From positions 1 through 64,000 of the forward strand of contig JASEJN010000007.1 of NCBI GenBank assembly GCA_030016385.1: a stretch of DNA of 64,000 nucleotides, given 5' to 3'. The number at the start of each line of letters is the position of its first letter. Positions within the stretch are counted from its first letter, which is position 1. Origin of the DNA: Clostridiales bacterium (GTDB lineage Bacteria > Bacillota > Clostridia > Clostridiales > Oxobacteraceae). The position numbers and the translations under genes are program-made. Below the pieces are notes generated by a model. The model was not told the origin of the DNA, did no database searches, and saw nothing but the letters and a program-made list of their open reading frames with translations. This document shows positions 50,814-59,999 of the stretch, piece after piece.

Positions 50814-50834
50814 GCAGCTTTTGCTGCCGTTTTT
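50813..50834 (+). terminator. Intrinsic terminator after murA
   Basis: GGCAGC-TTTT-GCTGCC followed by GTTTTT; the stem starts in the murA stop codon. Confidence 0.85.
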
Positions 50835-50841
50835 ACAATAT

Positions 50842-51630
50842 ATGATTTTGGACAACCCATTGACTGGAGTGATTTTTATAACATATACAGATATACAAAA
50901 ACGCATAAGAAAAAGAAAACTCAGATTCAAGATAATTTTAATCATCATGCTTATCTCTGCTGCCGTCGTTTTTTTGTTTGAAAAGCCGGTACTAAAGGTT
51001 GCCGATATTTCTGTCAGCGGGAATAATACAATTGAAGCAAAAAGAATCGTCGACTTATCGGGCATCAAAATAGGGGACAACCTATTGAGGATGAATACTT
51101 ACGCGATTAAAAAAAATATATTGAGGAATTCTTATATCTCTGACTGTAAAATAAAACGAAATCTCTTGGGTAGCGTGAGAATAATGGTAGAAGAGAGAAA
51201 AAGCGTTTGCATAGTTAAATTCGAAAATAAATATTTGATACTGGACAGAAATGGGGTAGTGATGGATATAATCGATAGAAATAATAATATAAAACTACCC
51301 ATGCTGACGGGTCTTGGCATAAAGAGCATAGAAAAAAATAAAGTTATCGATATAAACGATGAAAGGCAATTAGATACATTAAAAATAATATTTGACAGTA
51401 TTACAAGGTACAATTTATCTGGTATAATTAATGAAGTGGATATTAAAAATTTGCTTTCTATTTATATTAAAACAAATTATAACGTTGATGTTTTAATCGG
51501 CACCACTGAAAATATTGATAACAAACTTTATCAGGCGAGGACTATAATAGAAAAGGATTTAAAGGGAAAGGGCCTAAAGGGCACACTTGATGTAAGCTTC
51601 GATGGAAATCCTGTTTTTAAGCCTGATTAG
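50842..51630 (+). CDS. ftsQ: Cell division protein FtsQ/DivIB
   Basis: A bitopic protein with a basic cytosolic N-terminus, one transmembrane helix (R-F-K-I-I-L-I-I-M-L-I onwards), a POTRA domain (V-A-D-I-S-V-S-G-N-N-T-I) and a beta domain (Y-L-I-L-D-R-N-G-V-V). It works with FtsL and FtsB in the divisome. The start is uncertain: a TTG at 50821 lies in the murA terminator, ATG 50842 has no ribosome binding site, and the only good site (GGAGTGA, 50866-50872) points to an ATA codon at 50878. I give ATG 50842 as the conventional choice. Similarity in this family is low, but topology and position fit. Confidence 0.8.
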   Translation: MILDNPLTGVIFITYTDIQKRIRKRKLRFKIILIIMLISAAVVFLFEKPVLKVADISVSGNNTIEAKRIVDLSGIKIGDNLLRMNTYAIKKNILRNSYISDCKIKRNLLGSVRIMVEERKSVCIVKFENKYLILDRNGVVMDIIDRNNNIKLPMLTGLGIKSIEKNKVIDINDERQLDTLKIIFDSITRYNLSGIINEVDIKNLLSIYIKTNYNVDVLIGTTENIDNKLYQARTIIEKDLKGKGLKGTLDVSFDGNPVFKPD

Positions 51631-51647
51631 TTTAGGAGGAATTAGAT

Positions 51648-52373
51648 ATGAAATATTTAAAGGCGCAGTTATGTATTGCTCTTGTATGCATTATACTTGG
51701 ACTGATGTTGGCGTATCAATTTCAAAATGCCAAAAACATAGCCAGTTTTTATAAAAACAGCCAGGTTGATGAACTTCAGGGGAAGTTGGAAGATATGCAG
51801 AAGCAAAAGGATTCACTTGAAAAAGAAGTGGCAAGCCTTGAAGGAAAAGTCGAACAATATGAAAAGAATGCAGGCACGGCAAATGGCATGGCAAAACAGA
51901 TGAAGGATGAACTCGATAATATAAGAACAGTCGCAGGGCTTACAAATGTCGAAGGACCCGGAGTGGATATTAAGTTATCGCCGATTAATTCGAATCTAAA
52001 TAGTGAAAACAGTATTCCTGCATCGATAAACAGTTCAGATATATCTGCAGTCATAAACGAGCTGAATGCATGCGGTGCTGAAGCTATTTCCATAAATGGG
52101 CAGAGGATAATAGGCGCCTCATTTATAAGGGACGTAGGATCAAATATTTCGATAAACGGGCAAAAATGGTCCGGCCTTCAGGATTTTGAAATAAAGGCCA
52201 TAGGCGATCCTACAGCTTTGGAGACGGGTTTAAATATTGCGGCCGGAGTAAAGGAAGGACTTGAAACAGCAGGCATAAATGTAAAGATACAAAAGTCCAA
52301 TAAAATTAAAATATTAAAATATAACGGCATAATAGAAATGAAATATGCTATAAATGCAAAAGAGGGTGAGTAA
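51648..52373 (+). CDS. DUF881 family membrane-anchored protein, first copy
   Basis: A 241-residue protein with an N-terminal signal-anchor (about 5-24), a coiled coil (about 40-95, Glu/Lys/Gln heptads) and the DUF881 domain (about 98-241) with G-P-G-V-D-I-K-L, L-N-A-C-G-A-E-A-I-S-I-N-G-Q-R-I and K-A-I-G-D-P. The family is found beside division genes in Gram-positive bacteria; its role is not established, and a part in cell-envelope division is likely from context. GGAGGA lies 9 nt before the ATG. It is followed without gap by sbp and then a second DUF881 gene. Confidence 0.88.
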   Translation: MKYLKAQLCIALVCIILGLMLAYQFQNAKNIASFYKNSQVDELQGKLEDMQKQKDSLEKEVASLEGKVEQYEKNAGTANGMAKQMKDELDNIRTVAGLTNVEGPGVDIKLSPINSNLNSENSIPASINSSDISAVINELNACGAEAISINGQRIIGASFIRDVGSNISINGQKWSGLQDFEIKAIGDPTALETGLNIAAGVKEGLETAGINVKIQKSNKIKILKYNGIIEMKYAINAKEGE

Positions 52374-52766
52374 ATGATACCTGTAATCGGACTTCTTATA
52401 GGATTAATATTGGGAATTTTTTTACCTCTTAATTTACAAAATTATTCTTCATATATGTCTGTTGCCATATTAGCTTGTTTAGATTCTGTCTTCGGGGGAA
52501 TAAGAGCAAGTATTGAAAATAAATTTGATACGGATATATTTATGTCGGGTTTTTTTGGGAATGCAATACTTGCAGCAGGATTGACTTACCTAGGCGATAG
52601 GTTAAATGTTCCTATTTTCCTTGCTGCTGTTATAGTATTCGGAGGAAGGCTGTTCCAGAACTTCGCTGTTATGAGAAGAGATATTATAGAAAATATCAGA
52701 AATAAAAAGAAAAGTAAAAATGATGACACCATTCAGTCTGGGGGACATGGTGATGAAGTACGATGA
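52374..52766 (+). CDS. sbp: Small basic protein Sbp (DUF1290)
   Basis: A 130-residue membrane protein of three helices, DUF1290/Sbp family, with P-x-x-G-L-x-x-G-x-x-L-G near the start, L-D-S-V-F-G-G-I-R-A (about 41-50) and a Lys-rich C-terminus. In Bacillus it is encoded just upstream of ftsA-ftsZ and is needed for proper envelope function, though the mechanism is unknown. ATG directly after the DUF881 stop. The 3' end overlaps the second DUF881 gene by 14 nt. Confidence 0.9.
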   Translation: MIPVIGLLIGLILGIFLPLNLQNYSSYMSVAILACLDSVFGGIRASIENKFDTDIFMSGFFGNAILAAGLTYLGDRLNVPIFLAAVIVFGGRLFQNFAVMRRDIIENIRNKKKSKNDDTIQSGGHGDEVR

Positions 52767-53478
52767 GTCTAAACTGCTTATTTTTTTAGTCGCCACAATA
52801 CTGGGTTTTTTGCTGGCTTCCCAATTTAAGCCAGGGAAGGTAACGCCAAGGGGTATACTTACATTTCAGAGTTACCAGCAGATGTCTCTTGAGATCGCAC
52901 AATTGAATAATGAAATAAGCAAACTGGAAAACAAAAAGAGTGATCTTGAAAATAAGGTTTACAGGTATCAGTACAACAGCGAGTCCGTAAAAGATACAAT
53001 CGACCAGCTTGAAGAAGAACTCAAAGACAACGAGTTTAATTCGGGGTTTACAGATGTAAAGGGTCCCGGGATTACGTTATCGATTTCGGATAGCTTATTT
53101 GCCAATGAAGTAAAAAACAGAGATATTGCGGTTATATATATAGTTCATGATGACGATTTGAAAAATCTTATATGGGAGCTTAAAAACGCAGGTGCTGAAG
53201 CTATTTCTATAAACGGACAGAGGATTATAGGCAGCACGGAATTTACCTGTGAAGGGCCATCCATAAGAGTCAATAACGAGCTTTTGGTGCCTCCGTTTAA
53301 TATTAAGGCTATAGGCGATCCAAAGACCCTTTCTTTCGCTCTGGATAAAGATGGTAGCATATTTAAAGAAATGGAAGATTACAGAAAGATGCAGGTAAGC
53401 GTAAGAGAGGAAAAATCTATTACAATACCGAAATATGGGAGCGCTATAAACTTTAATTATGCCAAGACAGTAAAATGA
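52753..53478 (+). CDS. DUF881 family membrane-anchored protein, second copy
   Basis: A 241-residue paralogue of the protein at 51648-52373: an N-terminal anchor (about 7-24), a coiled coil (about 38-90) and a DUF881 domain with G-P-G-I-T-L-S-I, L-K-N-A-G-A-E-A-I-S-I-N-G-Q-R-I-I and K-A-I-G-D-P. ATG 52753 was chosen because a G5 run (52740-52744) is 8 nt away; in-frame ATGs at 52720 and 52747 fit less well. The two copies flank sbp, suggesting a hetero-oligomer. Function unknown. Confidence 0.87.
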   Translation: MKYDESKLLIFLVATILGFLLASQFKPGKVTPRGILTFQSYQQMSLEIAQLNNEISKLENKKSDLENKVYRYQYNSESVKDTIDQLEEELKDNEFNSGFTDVKGPGITLSISDSLFANEVKNRDIAVIYIVHDDDLKNLIWELKNAGAEAISINGQRIIGSTEFTCEGPSIRVNNELLVPPFNIKAIGDPKTLSFALDKDGSIFKEMEDYRKMQVSVREEKSITIPKYGSAINFNYAKTVK

Positions 53479-53574
53479 TTATATTTATAAAATTATGCAA
53501 AATAAAAAAGGATAATTTTACTTCGTGTTGAATTAATAGCGAAGGAGGACTGCTTAGGGGGGAAATATATTATA

Positions 53575-54840
53575 ATGAATGAAATAGTAGCAGGAATAGA
53601 TATAGGCTCATCAAAGGTATGCACTATTTTGGGTGAACTTAATAAAAATAACCAGATGCAGATACTGGGAGTAGGAACTGCAGAATGCAAGGGTATAAAA
53701 AAAGGTATCATTATAGATATAGATAATGCTGCAAAGGCGATATCGGATTCTGTTGAGCAAGCAGAGCGCATGTCGGGAATGGGAATAAAGTCGGCATATA
53801 TAAATATTGCCGGCGGACATGTATCGCTTTTTAAAAACAGAGGTGTTATCGCAGTTTCTGGTGACGATAGAGAAATATCAGAAGAAGACGTAGAACGTGT
53901 TATACAAAATGCAAGAATTGCCGATATACCTGTTGATATGGAAATAGTAGATGCGATACCGCTGCAATTTATCGTCGATGGATATGAGGGAATAAAGGAT
54001 CCTGTAGGTATGGTTGCAGTGCGTCTTGAAGTAGATGTATATTTATTGATTGCTACGACATCGACCGTGCAAAATCTGGTCAAGAGCGTTGAAAGATGCA
54101 ACATCAATGTTTCAGGTATAGTTATCGATCCACTATCGTCAGGTGAGGTTGTTTTAAGCAAGGATGAAAAGGAGCTTGGGGTTGCCCTTATCGACGTGGG
54201 GGGAGAAGTAACCGATATATCCATATTCAAAGATGGCAATCTTATATATACGAAATTGATACCCGTAGGCGGTAATCATATAACAAATGATATATCGATA
54301 GGTCTCAAGATTCCTCTATCTGAAGCCGAAGCTTTAAAGAGGCAGTATGGTTGTGCTTCATTATCGATGATTGATTCTGCTGAGGATATATCTGTAAATA
54401 ATAGAGCAGCGGCAAGCAATGCAAAAACTATTTCAATAAGTAGCCTGACAGATATAATCGAGGCAAGAGTTCAGGAAATATACTATCTTGTAAATAGAGA
54501 GCTGGAGTTATCGAGCCTTAAGAGTTCGTTATCTGCCGGTATCGTCCTGACAGGCGGCGGACTTTCATTTATAAAGGGGTCGGCAGAGGTGGGCAATTCC
54601 ATAATAGGGCTTCCGATTAGAATAGGAGTCCCAAATTATATTGGAGTTGCAAGTCCGATATATTCTACTGCGACCGGTATGGTAAAGTATAAATTGACAA
54701 AGAAAAAGTATAACGTTTTAGAAAGAAACTGGGAAAATGATAATGAAGATACAAATGTGGCGGCTTTTAAAAAAAGCAAAAAAGATAATGGTAGTAATTT
54801 TATCAATAAAATAAAGGATTTTTTTACAGACTTCTTTTAA
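53575..54840 (+). CDS. ftsA: Cell division protein FtsA
   Basis: A 421-residue actin-like ATPase that anchors FtsZ to the membrane. Phosphate-1 loop G-I-D-I-G-S-S-K-V at 7-15, phosphate-2 loop L-I-D-V-G-G-E-V-T near 205, adenosine loop L-T-G-G-G-L near 323, and the 1C domain with G-H-V-S near 80. The C-terminus ends in a Lys-rich amphipathic segment (I-K-D-F-F-T-D-F-F) that can serve as membrane tether. GGGGGGA ribosome binding site 13 nt upstream. Followed by ftsZ after 47 nt. Confidence 0.96.
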   Translation: MNEIVAGIDIGSSKVCTILGELNKNNQMQILGVGTAECKGIKKGIIIDIDNAAKAISDSVEQAERMSGMGIKSAYINIAGGHVSLFKNRGVIAVSGDDREISEEDVERVIQNARIADIPVDMEIVDAIPLQFIVDGYEGIKDPVGMVAVRLEVDVYLLIATTSTVQNLVKSVERCNINVSGIVIDPLSSGEVVLSKDEKELGVALIDVGGEVTDISIFKDGNLIYTKLIPVGGNHITNDISIGLKIPLSEAEALKRQYGCASLSMIDSAEDISVNNRAAASNAKTISISSLTDIIEARVQEIYYLVNRELELSSLKSSLSAGIVLTGGGLSFIKGSAEVGNSIIGLPIRIGVPNYIGVASPIYSTATGMVKYKLTKKKYNVLERNWENDNEDTNVAAFKKSKKDNGSNFINKIKDFFTDFF

Positions 54841-54887
54841 AATAATGGGCTGTGCTTTCTGCATAATATATCAAAGGAGGTAATAGT

Positions 54888-55976
54888 TTGTTGGATTTCG
54901 ATGTAGACACTGAACAATTCGCTTCTATAAAGGTAATAGGTGTTGGAGGCGGTGGAAATAATGCTGTAAACAGAATGATAAGCTCTGGCCTTAAGGGTGC
55001 TGAATTTATTGCGATAAATACAGATAAGCAGGCATTGCGTATGTCCCAGGCTTCATTAAAAATACAAATAGGAGAAAAGCTGACAAAGGGACTTGGAGCA
55101 GGGGCAAATCCTGAAATCGGACAGAAAGCTGCCGAGGAAAGCAAAGAGCAGATTAGCGATGCCGTTAAAGGCGCGGATATGGTGTTTATCACCGCCGGCA
55201 TGGGCGGCGGAACAGGCACCGGTGCAGCTCCCGTTGTCGCTCAGGCGGCAAAAGAGTTGGGAATATTAACTGTAGGAGTCGTCACAAAGCCGTTTTTATT
55301 TGAAGGAAGAAAAAGAATGCTCCATGCGGAAAAGGGCATTGAGGAATTGAGAAGCAAGGTGGATACTCTTGTGACTATCCCGAATGAAAGGCTCCTTCAG
55401 GTGGTTGAGAAAAAGGCGTCGATAATTGAAGCATTTAAGATAGCCGATGATGTTTTAAGACAGGGTGTTCAGGGTATATCCGACTTGATAACGATCCCCG
55501 GGCTTGTTAACCTGGATTTTGCAGATGTTAAGACTATAATGGTCAATACAGGTCTGGCACATATGGGTGTAGGCAGGGGAACAGGTGATAATAGGGCGGC
55601 CGAGGCTGCAAAGCAGGCAATACATAGTCCGCTTCTTGAAACTTCCATAAACGGTGCTACAGGGGTACTTTTGAATATTACAGGAGGATCGAATTTAGGA
55701 CTGTTCGAGGTTAATGAAGCTGCCGAACTCGTATCTCAGGCTGCTGATCCTGATGCGAACATAATTTTTGGAGCCGTAATCGATGAAAAGCTCCAGGACG
55801 AGATAAGGATAACAGTTATAGCAACAGGTTTTGAAAAGAATAAAGACAAAGATGAGCAGAAGGAAATGGGCATAGAATTCCCCGGCAAGAAGTTGGAGAA
55901 CTTCGGTACCGGCATTGATGATAGCAATCTTGAAATACCCGCGTTTCTGAGAAGAAACAAGAGAAATGAAAAGTAA
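54888..55976 (+). CDS. ftsZ: Cell division protein FtsZ
   Basis: A 362-residue tubulin-like GTPase that forms the division ring. N-terminal G-G-G-G-N-N-A, tubulin signature G-G-G-T-G-T-G near 106-112, synergy loop N-L-D-F-A-D near 207, and the C-terminal peptide L-E-I-P-A-F-L-R-R that binds FtsA. The linker is short (about 20 residues). TTG start after AAAGGAGG. It is the last gene of the dcw cluster, and a very strong terminator follows. Confidence 0.98.
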   Translation: MLDFDVDTEQFASIKVIGVGGGGNNAVNRMISSGLKGAEFIAINTDKQALRMSQASLKIQIGEKLTKGLGAGANPEIGQKAAEESKEQISDAVKGADMVFITAGMGGGTGTGAAPVVAQAAKELGILTVGVVTKPFLFEGRKRMLHAEKGIEELRSKVDTLVTIPNERLLQVVEKKASIIEAFKIADDVLRQGVQGISDLITIPGLVNLDFADVKTIMVNTGLAHMGVGRGTGDNRAAEAAKQAIHSPLLETSINGATGVLLNITGGSNLGLFEVNEAAELVSQAADPDANIIFGAVIDEKLQDEIRITVIATGFEKNKDKDEQKEMGIEFPGKKLENFGTGIDDSNLEIPAFLRRNKRNEK

Positions 55977-55981
55977 TAGCC

Positions 55982-56042
55982 ATAAAAAAGAGGCTGTTGC
56001 ATGATGAACTTTTTATTCATCGTGCAACAGCCTCTTTTTATT
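55982..56042. terminator. Strong intrinsic terminator after ftsZ
   Basis: Arms of about 24 bp (AAAAAAGAGGCTGTTGCA...TGCAACAGCCTCTTTTT) with one mismatch. Poly-A before and poly-T after make it potentially bidirectional. Confidence 0.92.
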
Positions 56043-56126
56043 CGCAAAAATATTATGTTGAAAATACATAAAAAATGAAATCAAAGCCGTAAAGATAGAA
56101 AATATTCTTTTTTTTTATCACTATGA

Positions 56127-56160
56127 TTTGACATAATTTTGAAGTTAAATTATGTATAAT
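56127..56160 (+). promoter_or_regulatory. spoIIG promoter with long spacer and Spo0A-box-like -35 region
   Basis: TTGACA (56128-56133) and TATAAT (56155-56160) are separated by 21 nt instead of 17. TTTGACA (56127-56133) matches the inverse 0A box TTCGACA in 6 of 7 positions. B. subtilis spoIIG has the same layout (22-nt spacer, Spo0A-dependent sigma-A promoter). It lies 36 nt before spoIIGA. Confidence 0.7.
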
Positions 56161-56196
56161 AGTCATAAAGAATAAATTAAAATTAAAGGTGATAAG

Positions 56197-57090
56197 ATGT
56201 ACATAGATGTTATTGTATTTGAAAACTTCATTATAAATTTTTTCATATTAAACATCACATCAAGATTATCAAAAATAAAGACAAGTAAAATAAAACTGTT
56301 TGCCGGAGCAATAATTGGAGCTTTCTATATAATAATATATTTTTTCCCTTCACTCAAGGTATTTTTCTCACTGATGATGAAAGTATCCGTATCAATACTT
56401 ATGATAATTATCGCATTTACTCCCGAGAAATTTAAAGATTTTTTCAAAGTCTTATCGATTTTTTATATAATATCGTTTGCATTTGGAGGAGCGGCACTGG
56501 CATTTCTCTACTTTACCGGTAAAGGAACTGAAGCAAATGGCATTTTCTATATTAAAGATTTCCCCGTATCGCTGCTTGTAATGGCATTCGCCGTTGTTTC
56601 TCTGCTCTTGATATTTTGCTGGGATTATATACAGGATAAGATTTATAACGAAGGAATAATTTATAACGTATTTATCGAGCTCGATAAGAAAGTCGCAAGT
56701 TTTAATGCTATGTTGGATACAGGAAACAGTTTGAAAGATCCTATAACGAACAATCCGGTTATCGTAGTTGAGTATGATGTCATAAAGCCTATCCTGCCGC
56801 CTGCATTTTCAAAATTGTTTACAGGAAGCGAGAAAAACAATATCAATTTTGCTACGCTTTACGGCAGCAATGAAAACGATATCGCATGCAGGATAAGGTT
56901 GATACCTTTTACATCTCTTGGAAAGCAAAATGGGATGCTGATTGGCGTTAAACCTGACAGCATCGTGCTGGTATCGCAAAAAAAGAAAAACAAAAGGGTT
57001 TTGAAAGATGTAATAGTAGGAATTTATAACAATAAAATATCCAGTGATGGGCAATATAATGCTCTTTTATATTCAGAAATATTAAGGTAG
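56197..57090 (+). CDS. spoIIGA: Sigma-E processing peptidase SpoIIGA
   Basis: A 297-residue membrane aspartic protease. Five hydrophobic helices (about 5-150) precede a cytosolic domain with the catalytic motif D174-T-G-N-S and family features ([17 protein letters not shown]). It removes the pro-sequence of sigma-E in the mother cell after a signal from the forespore. AAAGGTGAT upstream of the ATG. It is followed by its substrate gene sigE after 11 nt, exactly as in other spore formers. Confidence 0.96.
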   Translation: MYIDVIVFENFIINFFILNITSRLSKIKTSKIKLFAGAIIGAFYIIIYFFPSLKVFFSLMMKVSVSILMIIIAFTPEKFKDFFKVLSIFYIISFAFGGAALAFLYFTGKGTEANGIFYIKDFPVSLLVMAFAVVSLLLIFCWDYIQDKIYNEGIIYNVFIELDKKVASFNAMLDTGNSLKDPITNNPVIVVEYDVIKPILPPAFSKLFTGSEKNNINFATLYGSNENDIACRIRLIPFTSLGKQNGMLIGVKPDSIVLVSQKKKNKRVLKDVIVGIYNNKISSDGQYNALLYSEILR

Positions 57091-57101
57091 GAGGTACGAT
57101 C

Positions 57102-57836
57102 ATGAAATTAAATTTCTCTAATGTAAAATTTTATATCATAATAAAATTTGTCCATTTCTTAAATAAGTTCAAGCTATTAAATCCGAAATACATTTATTAT
57201 ATGGGTGGAAATGATGCTTTGCCTCCGCCTTTAAATAAAGAAGATGAAATGAAACTCGTATCGCAGCTTAAGGAAGGAAACGGAGACGTACGGACTGTAT
57301 TGATAGAAAGAAACCTGAGGCTGGTAGTTTATATCGCAAGAAAATTTGAAAATACGGGAGTAGGAGTGGAAGATTTGATATCGATCGGGACTATAGGCTT
57401 AATAAAAGCTGTAAATACCTTTGATCCTGAGAAAAAAATAAAGCTTGCCACTTATGCATCAAGATGCATAGAAAATGAAATATTAATGTATTTGAGGAGA
57501 AACAGCAAATTGAGATCCGAGATATCATTCGATGAGCCGTTGAATATCGATTGGGACGGAAATGAACTTCTTTTATCGGATATTCTCGGGACCGATAACG
57601 ACCTTATTTATCATTGTATAGAAGATGAAGTAGATAAAGAATTGCTGGGTATAGCAATGACAAAGCTTTCAAACAGGGAGAAAAAAATAATGGAGCTTAG
57701 ATTCGGGCTTTACGGAGGAGGAGAGAAAACTCAGAAGGAAGTTGCAGATATGCTTGGAATTTCCCAATCATATATATCGAGATTAGAAAAGCGAATTATA
57801 AAAAGGCTTAAGAAAGAAATAAATAAAATGGTTTAG
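57102..57836 (+). CDS. sigE: Sporulation sigma factor sigma-E (pro-form)
   Basis: A 244-residue sigma-70-family factor controlling early mother-cell genes. Residues 1 to about 33 are a hydrophobic/basic pro-sequence ending at Y-Y-M-G-G, the site cleaved by SpoIIGA. Region 2 has [12 protein letters not shown] and [10 protein letters not shown]; region 4 has an HTH in [18 protein letters not shown]. Co-transcribed with spoIIGA from the Spo0A-type promoter. Confidence 0.96.
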   Translation: MKLNFSNVKFYIIIKFVHFLNKFKLLNPKYIYYMGGNDALPPPLNKEDEMKLVSQLKEGNGDVRTVLIERNLRLVVYIARKFENTGVGVEDLISIGTIGLIKAVNTFDPEKKIKLATYASRCIENEILMYLRRNSKLRSEISFDEPLNIDWDGNELLLSDILGTDNDLIYHCIEDEVDKELLGIAMTKLSNREKKIMELRFGLYGGGEKTQKEVADMLGISQSYISRLEKRIIKRLKKEINKMV

Positions 57837-57920
57837 TTAAAGTGTGTTTGCATGTTTTATATTTCAACAAAAGTGCTTGTCCACTTTCCTTTTCAGGAAT
57901 TATATACCAGAGGTTTTTTT

Positions 57921-57949
57921 GAATAAAAAAGCATCCCGAGGTAATAATT
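57921..57949 (+). promoter_or_regulatory. Possible sigma-F/sigma-G-type promoter of sigG
   Basis: GAATA (57921-57925) followed after 14 nt by GGTAATAATT (57940-57949), close to the forespore consensus GYATA / GGnnAnAnTR. The spacer is 1 nt shorter than usual. It lies about 37 nt upstream of the sigG start, where a sigma-F promoter is expected. Confidence 0.45.
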
Positions 57950-57985
57950 AAAGTATCAGTACAACTGAAAGGGATGAGATACTTC

Positions 57986-58759
57986 ATGATAATCAATAAA
58001 GTTGAGATATGCGGTGTAAACACTTCTAAGCTTCCGGTTCTTAAAAATGATGAAATGAGGGAACTTCTCATCAAGATGCATAATGGTGACAGCGAAGCAA
58101 GGGACAAATTTATTAAGGGAAATCTAAGGCTTGTTTTAAGTGTCATACAGCGTTTTAACAACAGGGGAGAATATGTAGATGATCTCTTTCAAGTAGGGTG
58201 CATTGGTCTTATAAAAGCGATAGACAACTTTGACTTAAACCAGAATGTAAAATTCTCAACATATGCTGTGCCTATGATCATTGGTGAAATAAGAAGATAT
58301 TTAAGAGATAACAATTCCATAAGGGTGAGCAGATCTCTTCGTGATATAGCATATAAGGCTTTACAGGTAAGGGATAGGCTGATAAATAAGAATAATAAGG
58401 AGCCGAATATAAGCGAAATAGCAAAAGAATTAGATATAGATCGAGAGGATATCGTATTTGCCCTCGATGCCATTCAAGATCCTATTTCTCTGTTTGAACC
58501 AATATACCATGATGGAGGAGATGCGATTTTTGTAATGGACCAGATAAGCGATACAAAAAATCAGGATGAAAACTGGCTGCAGGGTATATCCATCAAGGAA
58601 GCCTTAAGAAAATTAAATGACAGGGAAAAACTAATACTTACATTGAGATTTTTTGAAGGAAGAACCCAGATGGAGGTCGCCGAAGAAATAGGTATATCAC
58701 AGGCTCAGGTATCAAGGCTCGAAAAAACAGCGTTAAAGCACATGAGAAAATATGTTTAA
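57986..58759 (+). CDS. sigG: Sporulation sigma factor sigma-G
   Basis: A 257-residue forespore-specific sigma factor for late genes. The N-terminus I-N-K-V-E-I-C-G-V-N-T-S-K-L-P is diagnostic; region 2 has N-L-R-L-V-L-S-V-I-Q-R-F and D-D-L-F-Q-V-G-C-I-G-L; region 4 has an HTH in E-V-A-E-E-I-G-I-S-Q-A-Q-V-S-R-L-E-K. ATG 57986 was chosen because the family begins there; ATG 57974 touches the AAAGGG site. The locus order spoIIGA-sigE-sigG is that of Bacillus and Clostridium. Confidence 0.96.
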   Translation: MIINKVEICGVNTSKLPVLKNDEMRELLIKMHNGDSEARDKFIKGNLRLVLSVIQRFNNRGEYVDDLFQVGCIGLIKAIDNFDLNQNVKFSTYAVPMIIGEIRRYLRDNNSIRVSRSLRDIAYKALQVRDRLINKNNKEPNISEIAKELDIDREDIVFALDAIQDPISLFEPIYHDGGDAIFVMDQISDTKNQDENWLQGISIKEALRKLNDREKLILTLRFFEGRTQMEVAEEIGISQAQVSRLEKTALKHMRKYV

Positions 58760-58764
58760 AATTA

Positions 58765-58857
58765 GGCTGTCTTGAAATAAAGAGATGATACAGTATATTG
58801 AGTAGCTCAAATTTGTGAAATCAATATATTGTATATAAAACTTATTTTGAGACAGCC
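58765..58857. repeat. MITE-like palindromic element, family 2, copy 2
   Basis: Ends GGCTGTCTTGAAATAA and TTATTTTGAGACAGCC are inverse. The interior resembles copy 1 (6691-6785), including the shared 'tttgtatataaaa/attgtatataaaa' segment near the right end. It lies directly after sigG and could terminate its transcript. Confidence 0.75.
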
Positions 58858-58972
58858 CATATTAATTTTAGATTACGATTGAGTGTAAATATATTTTGTT
58901 TTGTATGTAAAATATAGCTGTTTTCCTTCATATAATAATATAAATAGTATAATATGTAAGGATGGTGGGATT

Positions 58973-59236
58973 ATGATAAATGCCAACAGCATAAGAGAGA
59001 GGGAAGTAATAAATATCAGGGATGGAAGAAAGATAGGTATTGTATCGGATGTAGAGATAGATTTTGAACAGGGTAAGATTACTTCTATAATAATACCAGG
59101 ACCGGGGAAGTTTATAGGGCTATTTGGAAAGGATAATGATATAATAATACCGTGGGACAAAATAAGAAAGATAGGTGCGGACGTAATACTCGTAGATTTA
59201 GATGAGAACGAGTTTGATGGCAGCAGCGATGAATAA
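58973..59236 (+). CDS. YlmC/YmxH family sporulation-associated protein (PRC-barrel)
   Basis: An 87-residue PRC-barrel protein of the YlmC/YmxH family: R-E-R-E-V-I-N-I-R-D-G-R-K-I-G, D-V-E-I-D-F-E-Q-G-K-I and I-P-W-D-K-I-R-K-I-G-A-D-V-I-L-V. Small beta-barrel, soluble, with an acidic tail. Family members are encoded beside sigG or other sporulation genes in many spore formers; function is unclear. ATG 58973 follows AAGGATGGTGGGA. A sequence CATATAAT at 58929-58936 resembles a sigma-E -10 element, but the -35 is not clear. Confidence 0.88.
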   Translation: MINANSIREREVINIRDGRKIGIVSDVEIDFEQGKITSIIIPGPGKFIGLFGKDNDIIIPWDKIRKIGADVILVDLDENEFDGSSDE

Positions 59237-59404
59237 AGAAATTTGAAATTGGACAGGCAAGTGAGGCAATAATATATAAAAAAGATAACAGTATGTGATT
59301 CGATTTTGATTATCATATTTTTTATGCAGATATGATACAGTTAAAATACATATAATTTTTATTCTTATTTTGATTATTATTGAAAAGCTGCAGGAGGAGA
59401 GAAT

Positions 59405-59860
59405 ATGAAATGCCCTTACTGTAATTCTGAAGAAACAAAAGTAATCGATTCAAGGCCAACTGAGGATCATACTTCGATCAGAAGAAGGAGGGAGTGCCTT
59501 AAGTGTCTGAAAAGATTCACAACTTATGAGACGGTGGATACTTTGCCTGTGCTCGTCATTAAAAAAGATGGGACAAGAGAACATTTCGATAAAAGGAAAA
59601 TATTAAATGGATTGATGCGCGCTTGTGAAAAGAGACCTGTTTCACTAAATGAATTGGAGTCGCTGGTTAATGATATAGAAAAGAAAGTATATAATTCACT
59701 GGAGCCGGAAATCACAAGTAAAAAAATAGGCGAGATGGTTATGAATAAGCTCAAGAATATAGATGAAGTTTCATATGTGAGGTTTGCATCAGTTTACAGG
59801 CAGTTCAAGGATATTAATACATTTATGGACGAGCTTAACAAAATATTAAAGGAAAAGTAG
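59405..59860 (+). CDS. nrdR: Transcriptional repressor NrdR
   Basis: A 151-residue repressor of ribonucleotide reductase genes. N-terminal zinc ribbon with C-P-Y-C (3-6) and C-L-K-C (31-34), R-R-R-x-C-L, then an ATP-cone domain starting at V-I-K-K-D-G (about 49-54) that senses ATP/dATP. Typical length. GGAGGAGA lies just before the ATG. It stands alone after a 168-nt gap; in many spore formers it also follows the sigG region. Confidence 0.97.
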   Translation: MKCPYCNSEETKVIDSRPTEDHTSIRRRRECLKCLKRFTTYETVDTLPVLVIKKDGTREHFDKRKILNGLMRACEKRPVSLNELESLVNDIEKKVYNSLEPEITSKKIGEMVMNKLKNIDEVSYVRFASVYRQFKDINTFMDELNKILKEK

Positions 59861-59999
59861 TTTTAACATACATTTTACAATGTTGTGTTATAATTTGATT
59901 GGCTGGATGAATATTTGCCGAATTTGTTATAAAATAATTAAGAGCAGGTATATTTAAGGTATAAAAAATCGAAGAATGTAACAGATATATTATGTATGT

